A stretch of 64,000 nt of DNA, from positions 1-64,000 of the forward strand of contig NZ_RRZK01000035.1 in the NCBI RefSeq assembly GCF_004348895.1, given 5' to 3'. The position numbers and the translations under genes are program-made. The stretch is from Pseudomonas vancouverensis (GTDB lineage Bacteria > Pseudomonadota > Gammaproteobacteria > Pseudomonadales > Pseudomonadaceae). The notes under the pieces were generated by a model. That model made no database searches and was not told the DNA's origin. It saw nothing but the letters and a program-made list of their open reading frames with translations. Shown here piece after piece: positions 17,179-25,925 of this stretch (its first letter is position 1; each line of letters begins with the position of its first letter).

Positions 17179-18369
17179 ATGACTTCCACGACCGCGACCC
17201 GCCTCATCCCCACGCAATCCCTTGAGACTGTCCTGGCGCCGATTCATGAGGCCCATGGCCTGACCAACGAATTTTATACCGAGCAGCGTTATTTCGACCT
17301 GGAGCGCGATCACGTGCTCGGTCGTAACTGGGCGTGCGTCGGTTTTGCCAGCGACCTGCCGAGCAACAGCTACGTCAAGCCAGTGGACTTCATGGGCCTG
17401 CCACTGCTGTTGATGCGTAACCGCGAGGGCCTGGTCCAGGTCTTCCACAACGTTTGCAGCCATCGCGGAGTAAAGCTGGTGCAGCAGGCGGGTGAAGTGC
17501 AGGGCGTGATCCGTTGCCCCTACCACTCCTGGACCTACGACCTCAACGGCGGCCTCAAAGGCACGCCGCACGTGGGCGGCATCAACCAGCACAAGGACGA
17601 GCGTTTCGCCTGCGAGAAACACGGCCTGAAGGCTTTGCGCAGCGCCATCTGGATGGACATGGTGTTCATCAATCTGTCTGCCGACGCGCCGGACCTGCAT
17701 GAACAACTCGCGCCGCTCACCGAGCGCTGGAGCCAATTCCTCGGCACCGACGGCATGGACTTGATGCGCCGCGAGCCCAACAGTGGCGCGGTCAGCATCG
17801 AGGTCAACTGCAACTGGAAACTGGCCGTGGAAAACTACTGCGAGGCTTACCACCTGCCGTGGGTGCACCCGAGTCTGAACAGCTACTCGCGCCTGGAAGA
17901 CCACTACAACATCATCTTCGATCAGTTCGCCGGCCAGGGCAGCCATGCCTATAACCTGTCCGACGTCGCCGGTACACACCTGCCGATTTTCCCGTCCTGG
18001 CCGCAGGATCGTCTGCGCACCGCCGAATACGTGGCGTTCTTCCCCAACGTCCTGCTGGGCATCCAGGCCGACCATGCGTTCGCCATGATGCTGGAGCCGA
18101 TTGCCCCCGGAAAAACCGTCGAACACCTGCGTCTGTTCTACGTCGGCGACTCGGCCCTCGATGAGCGTTTCGAAGCGGCACGCGATGCCGTCCTGCAATC
18201 GTGGCGCGTGGTGTTTGCCGAAGACATCGCTTCCGTCGAAGGCATGCAGAAGGGCCGCCATTCGCCTGGCTACGGCGGCGGTGCGTTCTCGCCGGAAATG
18301 GATCTGCCGACGCATTTCTTCCACCAGTGGGCGGCGCGTCAGCTGCTCGACAGCGCCCAGGGCGTGTGA
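17179..18369 (+). CDS. Rieske oxygenase alpha subunit of the quaternary-amine group (GbcA/CMO/CntA-like)
   Basis: The 396-residue protein has a Rieske [2Fe-2S] domain with ligands Cys93/His95 (CSH) and Cys113/His116 (CPYH), then a catalytic domain with non-haem iron ligands His225 and His230 in ENYCEAYHLPWVHP and a later Asp in EDIASVEG. The residue bridging the two iron centres is Glu222 where ring-hydroxylating dioxygenases have Asp. Glu here is a hallmark of choline monooxygenase, glycine betaine monooxygenase and carnitine oxygenase. No beta subunit is encoded. With a divergent BCCT gene and aldehyde dehydrogenase next, it probably hydroxylates or demethylates a quaternary amine. The exact substrate is open. 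Confidence 0.82.
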   Translation: MTSTTATRLIPTQSLETVLAPIHEAHGLTNEFYTEQRYFDLERDHVLGRNWACVGFASDLPSNSYVKPVDFMGLPLLLMRNREGLVQVFHNVCSHRGVKLVQQAGEVQGVIRCPYHSWTYDLNGGLKGTPHVGGINQHKDERFACEKHGLKALRSAIWMDMVFINLSADAPDLHEQLAPLTERWSQFLGTDGMDLMRREPNSGAVSIEVNCNWKLAVENYCEAYHLPWVHPSLNSYSRLEDHYNIIFDQFAGQGSHAYNLSDVAGTHLPIFPSWPQDRLRTAEYVAFFPNVLLGIQADHAFAMMLEPIAPGKTVEHLRLFYVGDSALDERFEAARDAVLQSWRVVFAEDIASVEGMQKGRHSPGYGGGAFSPEMDLPTHFFHQWAARQLLDSAQGV

Positions 18370-18379
18370 GGAGATGAGC

Positions 18380-19825
18380 ATGCATTCGATCCAGTCGCAC
18401 TGGCTGAACTTCATTGACGGCACCTGGACCGACAGTGAACAGCACATCACCGTCAACAACCCCGGCACCGCTGAACCGGTCGCGACCATCGCCCAAGCGG
18501 GCGTGGCCGACGCCGAACGCGCATTAACAGCGGCGCGGCGCTGTGCCGACCGCGGCGAGCTGACCCGCGCCCGTCCAGCGCAACGGGTGACCTGGCTGTT
18601 GGAGATTGCCGCGCAGATCCGCGCAGTCACCGAACAAGGCGCGTGGGTGTTGTGCCAGGAAAACGGCAAGAGCCTGCGTGACGCTCGCGACGAATTCGTC
18701 GAGGCGGCGCGTTACTTCGAGTACTACGCCGGCATGGCCGACAAGATCGAAGGCACCTCGATTCCGTTGGGCAACGGCTACATGGACTTCACCGTCTACG
18801 ACCCCATGGGCGTGTCGCTGCAAATCGTGCCGTGGAATTTTCCGGTGTCGATCTGCGCGCGCTCGCTGGCGCCGGCACTGGCGGCCGGTAACGCAGCGGT
18901 GATCAAGTCGCCGGAGATTTCGCCGCTGGGCCTGTGCGTACTGTTGCAGGCCATCGAGCGCGCGGGTTTGCCCCGTGGTGCGGTCAACCTGCTGTGTGGT
19001 CGCGGCCGCGAAGTCGGGGCCTACATGGCCGGGCATCGCGACGTCGATCAGATTGTCTTCACCGGTTCCGTCGCAACCGGCCAGAGCATCCTGCGCGCTG
19101 CCGCCGAGCATGCGATTCCCAGCGTCATGGAACTGGGCGGCAAGTCGGCCGCGCTGGTGTTCCCGGATGCCGATCGCGAACAACTGCTGGCCAGTGTCCG
19201 CAACGGCATTTTCTTCAATGCCGGACAGGTCTGTTCGGCCATGTCCCGGCTGCTGGTGCACCGTTCGCTGTACGACGAGGTGGTGGCTGACGTGGTGGCG
19301 ATGGCCGAGAGCCTGAGCATCGGCCTTGGGCAGGACAACCCGGACCTGACCCCGGTGATTTCCGCCAGTCAGTTGCAGGGCATCCAGGCGATTTGCCGGC
19401 GTGCCGAAGAGGAGGGCGCCGTGCTCGCCACGGGCGGCGAAGCGATCAGCGGTTTGCGCGGGCATTTCATGGCGCCGACTGTGTTCCGCGACGTCACTGC
19501 GCACATGGACATAGCCCAGACCGAAGTCTTCGGTCCGGTGCTGGCAGTGATCCCCTTCGACACCGAGGAGGAGGCCATTCGCATCGCCAATGGCACCGAA
19601 TTCGGCCTGGTCGCCGGTGTGTTCACCCAGGACCTCAATCGCGCCCTGCGCTGTGCGCGGCGCCTGTGTGCGGGCCAGGTGTTCATCAACGAATGGTACG
19701 CCGGCGGCATCGAAACGCCTTTTGGCGGCGTGGGTCTGTCCGGCTTCGGGCGCGAGAAAGGCCAGGAAGCGCTGTACAGCTATGTGCGGACCAAGAACCT
19801 GGCCCTGCGTATTTCCGGCGAGTGA
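18380..19825 (+). CDS. NAD(P)-dependent aldehyde dehydrogenase, betaine-aldehyde-dehydrogenase-like
   Basis: ATG 18380 is preferred over ATG 18374 because AGGAG (18369-18373) abuts the earlier ATG but is six bases from the later one; the SD overlaps the stop codon of the Rieske gene. The 481-residue enzyme has Asn153 (PWNFP), the glycine motif FTGSVATG, Glu251 (MELGGKS) and catalytic Cys285 (NAGQVCS). It should oxidise an aldehyde made by the preceding oxygenase to a carboxylate. The Rieske plus aldehyde dehydrogenase pair mirrors plant choline monooxygenase and betaine aldehyde dehydrogenase, but the substrate is not proven. Confidence 0.85.
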   Translation: MHSIQSHWLNFIDGTWTDSEQHITVNNPGTAEPVATIAQAGVADAERALTAARRCADRGELTRARPAQRVTWLLEIAAQIRAVTEQGAWVLCQENGKSLRDARDEFVEAARYFEYYAGMADKIEGTSIPLGNGYMDFTVYDPMGVSLQIVPWNFPVSICARSLAPALAAGNAAVIKSPEISPLGLCVLLQAIERAGLPRGAVNLLCGRGREVGAYMAGHRDVDQIVFTGSVATGQSILRAAAEHAIPSVMELGGKSAALVFPDADREQLLASVRNGIFFNAGQVCSAMSRLLVHRSLYDEVVADVVAMAESLSIGLGQDNPDLTPVISASQLQGIQAICRRAEEEGAVLATGGEAISGLRGHFMAPTVFRDVTAHMDIAQTEVFGPVLAVIPFDTEEEAIRIANGTEFGLVAGVFTQDLNRALRCARRLCAGQVFINEWYAGGIETPFGGVGLSGFGREKGQEALYSYVRTKNLALRISGE

Positions 19826-19835
19826 GGGCTTCAGC

Positions 19836-21221
19836 ATGAAAAAGTGGCTCTGCATCATCTGTGGCCTGATTTATGACGAAGCCCTCGGCTGGCCCGACGA
19901 CGGCATCGCCGCCGGGACCCGCTGGGAAGACGTGCCGGCAGACTGGTTGTGCCCTGAGTGCAAGGTCGGCAAGGCGGATTTCGAGATGATCGAAATCAGT
20001 GAGCCGGTCAAGGTTGCAGCCGTGGCGCCGGTTGCGATGAAAGCGGCGCCAGTGAAGGTTGCAGCGGCGCAACCGGTGGTCATCATCGGCAGCGGCCACG
20101 CCGGTTACGGCCTGGCTCAAGCGCTGCGCAAAGCCAATCCGCAACTCGATGTGCGGGTGCTGACCCAGGACTGTGGTCACCTCTATTCCAAGCCAGCGTT
20201 GTCCATCGCACTGGGCCAGGGTCGCAGTGCCGCAGCCCTGGCATCGGAAAGCCCGATGGCGCTGGAGCAACGACTGGGCATCCGCATTTACAGCCACTGC
20301 CGGGTCGAGCGCATCGATACAGCGGCGCGGCGCCTGCACACCAGCCTGGGCGAGATGCCTTATGGACAACTGGTATTGGCCAGTGGCGCTTCACCGCTGC
20401 GCCTGCCCATCGACGGATGTGCCGACGCATTGCTCAGCGTCAACAACCTGCAGGATTACCGCACGTTCCGAGAGCGCCTCGACGGTGTGCGCAGTGTCGC
20501 GGTGTTGGGCGACGGCTTGATCGGTTGTGAGTTTGCCAACGACCTGGCCGGCAGCGGCTATCAGGTACGGGTCATCGGCCTGGGCAAATGGCCGATGGAG
20601 CGCCTGTTGCCGGAACCCGCGGGTGTGCACCTGCAGCAAGCGTTATCCACGCTTGGCGTGCAATGGCATTTGCGCACGACCTTGCAGCGCATCGAACAGG
20701 GCAGCCACGGTTATCGACTGCAACTGGCCGATGGTCAGTGCTTCGACGCGGACCTGGTGGTGTCGGCAGTCGGCCTGCGACCCAACCTGGAATTGGCCCA
20801 GGCAGCCGGCCTGGCCTGTGGACGCGGCATCCAGGTCGACGGGCATCTGCAGACGTCGCAGCCAGGCATTTATGCCCTGGGTGATTGCATCGAGGTCGAA
20901 GGGCAATTGCTGCCGTACCTGGCGCCGATCAACGAGGGCATTCGCGCGTTGGCGAAAACCTTGAACGGGCAACCGACGCTGGTGGCGTACCCCTTGGCAC
21001 CCGTGACGGTAAAGACGCCGGTTGCACCCTTGTGCCTGCTCGCACCGCCTGCTGGTTGCGCGGGGCAATGGCACTGCGACGCGACCGCCGACGGCCTGAG
21101 CGCCGCCTTCCGCGACCACGATGACGTCTTGCGCGGCTTCGTCCTGCTCGGACGGCAAGCCCAACTACAACGTAATGCCTGGCTGCAGAACTGCCAGGAC
21201 ACCCCACAGCCTGTGGCTTGA
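19836..21221 (+). CDS. Rubredoxin fused to FAD-dependent rubredoxin reductase
   Basis: The 461-residue product has a complete rubredoxin (residues 1-53, iron ligands Cys6, Cys9, Cys39 and Cys42 in CIICG and CPECK), an Ala/Val-rich linker (about 54-79) and a pyridine nucleotide-disulfide-type reductase (about 80-460) with FAD motif IIGSGHAGYG, NAD motif VAVLGDGLIGCEFAN and the second FAD motif IYALGDCIEV. It can carry electrons from NAD(P)H through FAD to rubredoxin in one chain. No other ferredoxin or reductase is in the operon, so it is the likely electron source for the Rieske oxygenase, replacing the usual plant-type ferredoxin reductase. ATG 19836 lies ten bases after the preceding stop. 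Confidence 0.85.
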   Translation: MKKWLCIICGLIYDEALGWPDDGIAAGTRWEDVPADWLCPECKVGKADFEMIEISEPVKVAAVAPVAMKAAPVKVAAAQPVVIIGSGHAGYGLAQALRKANPQLDVRVLTQDCGHLYSKPALSIALGQGRSAAALASESPMALEQRLGIRIYSHCRVERIDTAARRLHTSLGEMPYGQLVLASGASPLRLPIDGCADALLSVNNLQDYRTFRERLDGVRSVAVLGDGLIGCEFANDLAGSGYQVRVIGLGKWPMERLLPEPAGVHLQQALSTLGVQWHLRTTLQRIEQGSHGYRLQLADGQCFDADLVVSAVGLRPNLELAQAAGLACGRGIQVDGHLQTSQPGIYALGDCIEVEGQLLPYLAPINEGIRALAKTLNGQPTLVAYPLAPVTVKTPVAPLCLLAPPAGCAGQWHCDATADGLSAAFRDHDDVLRGFVLLGRQAQLQRNAWLQNCQDTPQPVA

Positions 21222-21231
21222 GAATTGACCC

Positions 21232-22560
21232 ATGAACAGTATCGTTAACCTGCCTCACGATGACCGCAGTTGTGGCTGGTATGCCGCCTTGCCGGAACCG
21301 CGTCCGGCCAAGCGCCTGGTCGGTGAGCAAAAGGCTGACTATGTGGTGATCGGCGCCGGCTTTGCCGGTCTCGCCGCTGCGCGTCGCCTGGCCGAGCACA
21401 AGCCCGAGTCGCGCATTCTGTTGGTCGATGCCCAGCGTGTCGGCTATGGCGCTTCAGGCCGGAACTCGGGTTTTGTCATCGACTTGCCGCACAAGTTCGC
21501 CCTGGAACATCCCGATCCTCAGCACAAGCAACGCCTGCTCGGGCTGAACCGCGCGGCCATCGACCAGCTGCAAACCCTGATCGGTCGCCACGGCATTGAA
21601 TGTCAGTGGTCCCATGCCGGCAAATACCAAGGTGCGGTGGGCGAGCGCGGGCTGGCTTACCTGCGGCATTTCGAGAAGCTGATGAGCGATCTCGGTGAGC
21701 CCTATCGGGTGGTCGAGCGCCAGGAACTGGCTGGCGTGCTCGGGAGCAACTATTACAGCCGCGCCATCTTTACCCCGGGTTGCTACCTCATGCAGCCGGC
21801 GGCACTGGTGCGCGGCCTGGGCGCATCACTTCCAGAGAACGTTGAAGTGCTCGAAGAGTCGCCGATCCAGCGCCTGGAAAAAGATGCCGCGGGGAACTGG
21901 ATCCTCGACGGCAAAGAGGGTTTGATCCGCACGCCGACGGTGCTGCTGGGGACCAGTATCTTTACCCAGGAGTTTGGCTACTTGCGCAATCGACTGCTGC
22001 CGGTGATGACCTTTGCCAGTTGGACGCGACCGCTCACCGACGCCGAGATGGCCAGCGTTGGCGCCCAGGCCGACTGGGGGCTGACCCCGGCCGATCATGC
22101 CGGTACGACGGTGCGCATGACCCAGGATCGCCGATTGATCATCCGCAATACCTACAAGCATGTGCCGCGCTACGGGCGCAGCATCAATGACTCGACGCGC
22201 CTGAAAATCCGCGAGGATCATAACGCGGCGTTTCTCGCCCGTTACCCGCAGCTCGCCCATGTGCCGTTCACGCACACCTGGGGCGGTGTTTATGCAATCT
22301 CGCGCAACTTCACCAACTTCTTCGGCAAGCTCGACGACGGTGTTTTCGCCACTGCTTGTGACAATGGGGTAGGGGCCGCATGGGGCACCATCTCCGGGAC
22401 CCTGCTGGCGGACAAAGCGCTGGGGGCTGACTCTCAACGTCTGCAGGATATTCAGGCGGTGACGGGCATGCCTTCGCGCAATCCGCCGGAGCCGTTCCTT
22501 GGTCTTGGCGTGCGTTCCCGTATCCGCTGGGCGGCCTGGAACAGCAGGAGCGAGCTATGA
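21232..22560 (+). CDS. FAD-dependent amine oxidoreductase, DAO/PuuB/OrdL-like
   Basis: This 442-residue protein has a Rossmann FAD motif (VIGAGFAGLAAARRL at about 43-57) and the GASGRNSGFV segment typical of the glycine/D-amino acid oxidase and gamma-glutamylputrescine oxidase group. Such enzymes oxidise secondary or primary amines to imines, releasing aldehydes. In this operon it could remove a remaining N-methyl or ethanolamine-type group. It starts ten bases after the rubredoxin reductase gene and overlaps the next gene by four bases (ATGA), so they are co-translated. Confidence 0.82.
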   Translation: MNSIVNLPHDDRSCGWYAALPEPRPAKRLVGEQKADYVVIGAGFAGLAAARRLAEHKPESRILLVDAQRVGYGASGRNSGFVIDLPHKFALEHPDPQHKQRLLGLNRAAIDQLQTLIGRHGIECQWSHAGKYQGAVGERGLAYLRHFEKLMSDLGEPYRVVERQELAGVLGSNYYSRAIFTPGCYLMQPAALVRGLGASLPENVEVLEESPIQRLEKDAAGNWILDGKEGLIRTPTVLLGTSIFTQEFGYLRNRLLPVMTFASWTRPLTDAEMASVGAQADWGLTPADHAGTTVRMTQDRRLIIRNTYKHVPRYGRSINDSTRLKIREDHNAAFLARYPQLAHVPFTHTWGGVYAISRNFTNFFGKLDDGVFATACDNGVGAAWGTISGTLLADKALGADSQRLQDIQAVTGMPSRNPPEPFLGLGVRSRIRWAAWNSRSEL

Positions 22561-22928
22561 ACGCTGCGTCTGCCGAGCGCAAACCGGTGCTGCTGGTCGA
22601 TCACCGGCACCTCGACTTCGTGCATCGCGGCGGCCCTCCCGGGGGCGCCAGCGTGGCCCGCGCCTTGAGCAATGAGGTGTCGCCGCATCTGGGCATCGGC
22701 TTTGCGCGCTGGGCGGGCGCCGAGGTCGCCTGGACCCTGCTGTACGACGAAGTCATTTTTGTCATTGAGGGCTGTTTCGAGCTGCGAGCCAACGGCGAGC
22801 TTTATCAGGTGACCCCGGGGCATTTGCTCTGGATTCCCGAAGGCACGGAGCTCGTCTACGGCGGACACGCACTGTTCGGCTATGTCGTGCATCCCGGTGA
22901 CTGGAAGCAGCGTCACGGCCTCATCTGA
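22557..22928 (+). CDS. EutQ-like cupin protein
   Basis: The 123-residue protein is a single cupin domain resembling the ethanolamine utilisation protein EutQ family (FVIEGCFELRANGELYQVTPGHLLWIPEGTELVYG is covered by residues 63-97; metal ligands are not fully conserved). It begins within the stop of the amine oxidase gene. EutQ-like cupins accompany amine catabolism, and here may act as a stability or sensing factor. Its exact role is not known. Confidence 0.7.
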   Translation: MNAASAERKPVLLVDHRHLDFVHRGGPPGGASVARALSNEVSPHLGIGFARWAGAEVAWTLLYDEVIFVIEGCFELRANGELYQVTPGHLLWIPEGTELVYGGHALFGYVVHPGDWKQRHGLI

Positions 22929-22943
22929 TCCGGGAAACTCAAC

Positions 22944-24101
22944 ATGTTTGCGCTCACCAAGGTGTTTGCAACGATTTATGCGGCGGCGCTGTTGATGCAG
23001 CTGGGGTCCAGCCTGCTGATGACCTATCTGGCCTTGCGCCTGGACGCCGCCGGGATCGCCGAGTTCTGGGGCGGTGCGCTGATGGCCGCCAATGCGTTGG
23101 GGATGGTGCTGGGGGGACGCGTCGGTTACTGGCTGATCGGCCGGGTCTCGCACGTACGGGCATTCGTGGTCAGTGCGGGGGTGATCGTCACCGCGGTGCT
23201 CAGCCACCAGTTGAGTGAGTGGCTGACGCTGTGGCTGGTGCTGAGGTTCGTCGTCGGAGTGGCGATGATGTGCCAACTGATGGTCATCGAAAGCTGGCTC
23301 AACGATTGTGCGCCGGGGGAGCGGCGTGGTGGTGCCATGTCGCTGTACATGGTCGCCAGCTACGTCGGCATGATGCTGGGGCAACTGCTGCTGGGTTTTG
23401 GCAACGGCCTCGATGCGCTGGTGTTGTCCGGGGTGGCCATCGCTTTTGCCATCGGCTTGATGCCGATGGCCTTGCACCGAGGCGTGCAACCCAGTCCCGT
23501 CAGCCAGGTTCGCGTCAGCTTCATGCAATATGTTCGGCGATTGCCGCAATCGTTGGGCACCATTCTCGCCTCGGGGGTACTTAACGGTTGTTTCTATGGC
23601 CTGACCCCGATTTTCGCTGCGCAATCGGGCTTCAACCCTGCACAAGTTGGCCAGTTCATGGCACTGACCATCGCCGCCGGGCTCCTGGCGCAATTACCTC
23701 TGGGCAGGCTGTCGGACCGCTTTTCCCGCGTCAGCCTGATTCGCCTGACGGCCATTGCGCTCTGCGTCGCCTACCTGCCGCTGGCCTTCCTGCAGGCCCC
23801 GGCACCGGGCTGGGTGATGCTGACGGGCGCCGTCATCGGCTTCCTGCAGTTCTGCCTGTACCCGCTGGGCGTTGTGCACGCCAATGACAATCTCGAGCCA
23901 GAGTTGCGTGTGTCCGTAGCCGGGGTGCTGTTGGTGACCTTCGGTATCGGCGCAACCATCGGCCCGTTGCTGGCCGGTGCCTTGATGGAGCACTGGGGAC
24001 GGCAGGCGCTGTACCTGTTCGGCATAGGCGTCGCGGCGCTGGTGGTTTGCCTGGTCAGTGACAGCAAACGCGTACCTGCTGCCGTTGTTCAGGTTCCGTG
24101 A
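22944..24101 (+). CDS. MFS transporter, YcaD-like
   Basis: The 385-residue protein has twelve predicted helices, with the MFS loop motif near RVGYWLIGRVSHVR and a second at LGRLSDRFSR. It belongs to the group often named YcaD or annotated as amine/sugar efflux. It closes the operon 15 bases after the cupin. It could import or export an intermediate. The presence of both BCCT and MFS carriers suggests two substrates or an uptake/export pair. Confidence 0.75.
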   Translation: MFALTKVFATIYAAALLMQLGSSLLMTYLALRLDAAGIAEFWGGALMAANALGMVLGGRVGYWLIGRVSHVRAFVVSAGVIVTAVLSHQLSEWLTLWLVLRFVVGVAMMCQLMVIESWLNDCAPGERRGGAMSLYMVASYVGMMLGQLLLGFGNGLDALVLSGVAIAFAIGLMPMALHRGVQPSPVSQVRVSFMQYVRRLPQSLGTILASGVLNGCFYGLTPIFAAQSGFNPAQVGQFMALTIAAGLLAQLPLGRLSDRFSRVSLIRLTAIALCVAYLPLAFLQAPAPGWVMLTGAVIGFLQFCLYPLGVVHANDNLEPELRVSVAGVLLVTFGIGATIGPLLAGALMEHWGRQALYLFGIGVAALVVCLVSDSKRVPAAVVQVP

Positions 24102-24292
24102 CTCGGGGGGCTGAAGCGTTGCGATATCACTGTGCGGATTGTGGCTGGACCGGTCATCAGCCCGGTACCTCGGTAACCTGTCACGGACAACAACACGTTT
24201 GGCACCCATACACCAAAGCCTGTCAGCGTGCCCGGCGATAATCCAGCGAAAAAGCCCATTGTCGAGGGTGTTTTTCAAGGAGGAGGCCGGGC

Positions 24293-25003
24293 ATGGTTCA
24301 GCTCATTTTTCGCCTGGCTGTCCTGTACACCCTGCCATTTGTGCTGTTATTCCTGACCCAGGCGATGCCCGGTATCAACCCGGTTTGGGATTTCGCCAAT
24401 GCGGCCGGTTTTTTTTCCGGTCTGCTCCTGGCGGCACTGTTTTTCTACAGTGGCCGACCGCTTTCCCAGCCTTTTTACGACGGCAAGTTCTTCATGAACC
24501 TGCACCGGGACTTGAGCTACGCAGCCGCGCTGCTTTTGGCCCTGCACATCGGCGTTCTGCTGGTGAGCGAACCCCTGGTCATCGACTACCTCAAGCCTTC
24601 AGCCACATGGCCCATGCTCAGTGGCACCCTGGCAACGCTGCTGCTGATCGTTCTGGTGCCCACCAGTCTGGCGGGTGTGCGCAAGAAAATATGGCGTAAT
24701 CACCGGCGATTCAAAACCTGGCATTACCGGTTGTGCGTGCTGATGCTGTTGTTGATGGCGGTGCACATCATCGGCGTCGGCTTCTACACTGCAGGGCTTT
24801 GGAAAGCGCTGTTTTGGGCGGTGCTGATGGCCGCCGCGATCATCAAACCACTGCTTGCGCGCCCATCACCACCCCGTGAAAACGGACCAAGACGGCGAAA
24901 CACGGCCATTCTTGCCAGTCGCCTGAGTATGGGTATGGCGCTCTTCGCGCTGGCCCTGGCGGTCGGCTACTCGCTACTGGCCAACAGCGACTTGCCGTTA
25001 TGA
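24293..25003 (+). CDS. Ferric-reductase-like b-type dihaem membrane protein
   Basis: This 236-residue protein has about six or seven membrane helices of the ferric reductase-like domain. Histidines are paired at 14-residue spacing on two helices: His71/His85 and His144/His158, which fits two stacked b haems spanning the membrane. It lacks the cytoplasmic FAD/NAD domains of full ferric reductases. The next gene, a tetrahaem cytochrome c, overlaps by four bases (ATGA), so the pair is likely an electron conduit from the quinone pool or cytoplasm to the periplasm. Confidence 0.75.
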   Translation: MVQLIFRLAVLYTLPFVLLFLTQAMPGINPVWDFANAAGFFSGLLLAALFFYSGRPLSQPFYDGKFFMNLHRDLSYAAALLLALHIGVLLVSEPLVIDYLKPSATWPMLSGTLATLLLIVLVPTSLAGVRKKIWRNHRRFKTWHYRLCVLMLLLMAVHIIGVGFYTAGLWKALFWAVLMAAAIIKPLLARPSPPRENGPRRRNTAILASRLSMGMALFALALAVGYSLLANSDLPL

Positions 25004-25392
25004 AGTGCACACGCTGGCCAGGGTGGCTGATCCTGACAGCTGCGCTTGGATATGCGGTCGTTACCGGCCATGCCGCGCTGGTGCGAGAGCGCCCATTGCT
25101 GCCGCTCGATTTCAACCATCAGGTACATGGCAAGGTCAGCTGCCTGACCTGCCACCATGACTACGCCGATCACTCGCCGTCACCCCCTTCGGGTGAGCGT
25201 ACCTGCCTGCTGTGCCACAAAAAGTCGCCGGCGCTGGCACTGCGCATCGAGCAAGACTTCCATGCCCTGTGCCGCGATTGCCACTTGCAACAGGTCAGGG
25301 CGTTTCACCCGGCCGGACCTGTGCGTGAGTGTCAACGCTGTCATGCACCCCCCGTGTTCAGCGTGGCGGAACCGGACCGTCTGGTTCAGTGA
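25000..25392 (+). CDS. Small tetrahaem cytochrome c (c3/c7-like)
   Basis: The 130-residue protein has an N-terminal signal anchor (about 1-25) and four CxxCH haem sites at 48-52 (CLTCH), 69-73 (CLLCH), 91-95 (CRDCH) and 111-115 (CQRCH). The FNHQVHG string gives likely distal histidines as in class III cytochromes. Such proteins are common in anaerobes and less so in aerobic pseudomonads. It is co-translated with the dihaem membrane protein. The terminal acceptor is unknown. Confidence 0.85.
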   Translation: MKCTRWPGWLILTAALGYAVVTGHAALVRERPLLPLDFNHQVHGKVSCLTCHHDYADHSPSPPSGERTCLLCHKKSPALALRIEQDFHALCRDCHLQQVRAFHPAGPVRECQRCHAPPVFSVAEPDRLVQ

Positions 25393-25925
25393 GCCACAAC
25401 GCCGATTTGCTGCAGGAACGTCAGGTTGTCTTCCAGGTGCCAGTTTTCGGCAATCCTGCCATCGGCAATACGGTAGATGTCAGTGGCGATGAAGTTCACT
25501 GCCTGGCCTTGTCCTTTCACACCATTGAACGTGCCGGTGAAGTGTCCTGTGAAGTGCAGGTGTGAGATCACCCGGTCAGCGCTGACGATCATCTGCTCGA
25601 CGTCGCACTTCAGGTCGGGCACGGCCGCATGGAACGCCGTGGACGCCGCCAGCGGTCCGGCTATGCCCTGGGCCCGGCCTGGGGGCAGGGTGCGGTCGGT
25701 GAAATCCGTCGCCAGTGCCTCGCGGGCCAGGGCTGGATCGCCGGACGACCAGAAGGTTGCGTAACGCCGCGCCGCGAGGGTCTGCGCCTGGACCTGTTCA
25801 GGTTTGCCGGCCGGATCGCTGATCAGCACTTTCGGGCTGATCAGCGTGGACGCGGCGAACGCTGGCTGGACTAGCACGGTGGCGGTGGCGACTGCGGCCA
25901 CCAGGCCGGAGATCAAACGGCGCAT
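25386..25925 (-). CDS. Exported SnoaL/NTF2-like ester-cyclase family protein
   Basis: From ATG at 25925 the product is 179 residues with a signal peptide (about 1-24, ending AFAA). Residues about 45-178 form a SnoaL-like polyketide cyclase fold (AARRYATFWSSGDPA, HFTGHFTG, GRIAENWHLED). These small alpha+beta barrels bind or isomerise diverse ligands. It overlaps the Old Yellow Enzyme gene upstream by 13 bases, so the two are likely one operon. Its stop overlaps the end of the convergent cytochrome gene. Confidence 0.75.
   Translation of the reverse strand: MRRLISGLVAAVATATVLVQPAFAASTLISPKVLISDPAGKPEQVQAQTLAARRYATFWSSGDPALAREALATDFTDRTLPPGRAQGIAGPLAASTAFHAAVPDLKCDVEQMIVSADRVISHLHFTGHFTGTFNGVKGQGQAVNFIATDIYRIADGRIAENWHLEDNLTFLQQIGVVAH

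Noticed and set aside
17062..18669. Long minus-strand open frame across the Rieske gene
   Set aside because: Antisense shadow of a high-GC gene; the plus strand encodes a complete Rieske protein with all ligands.
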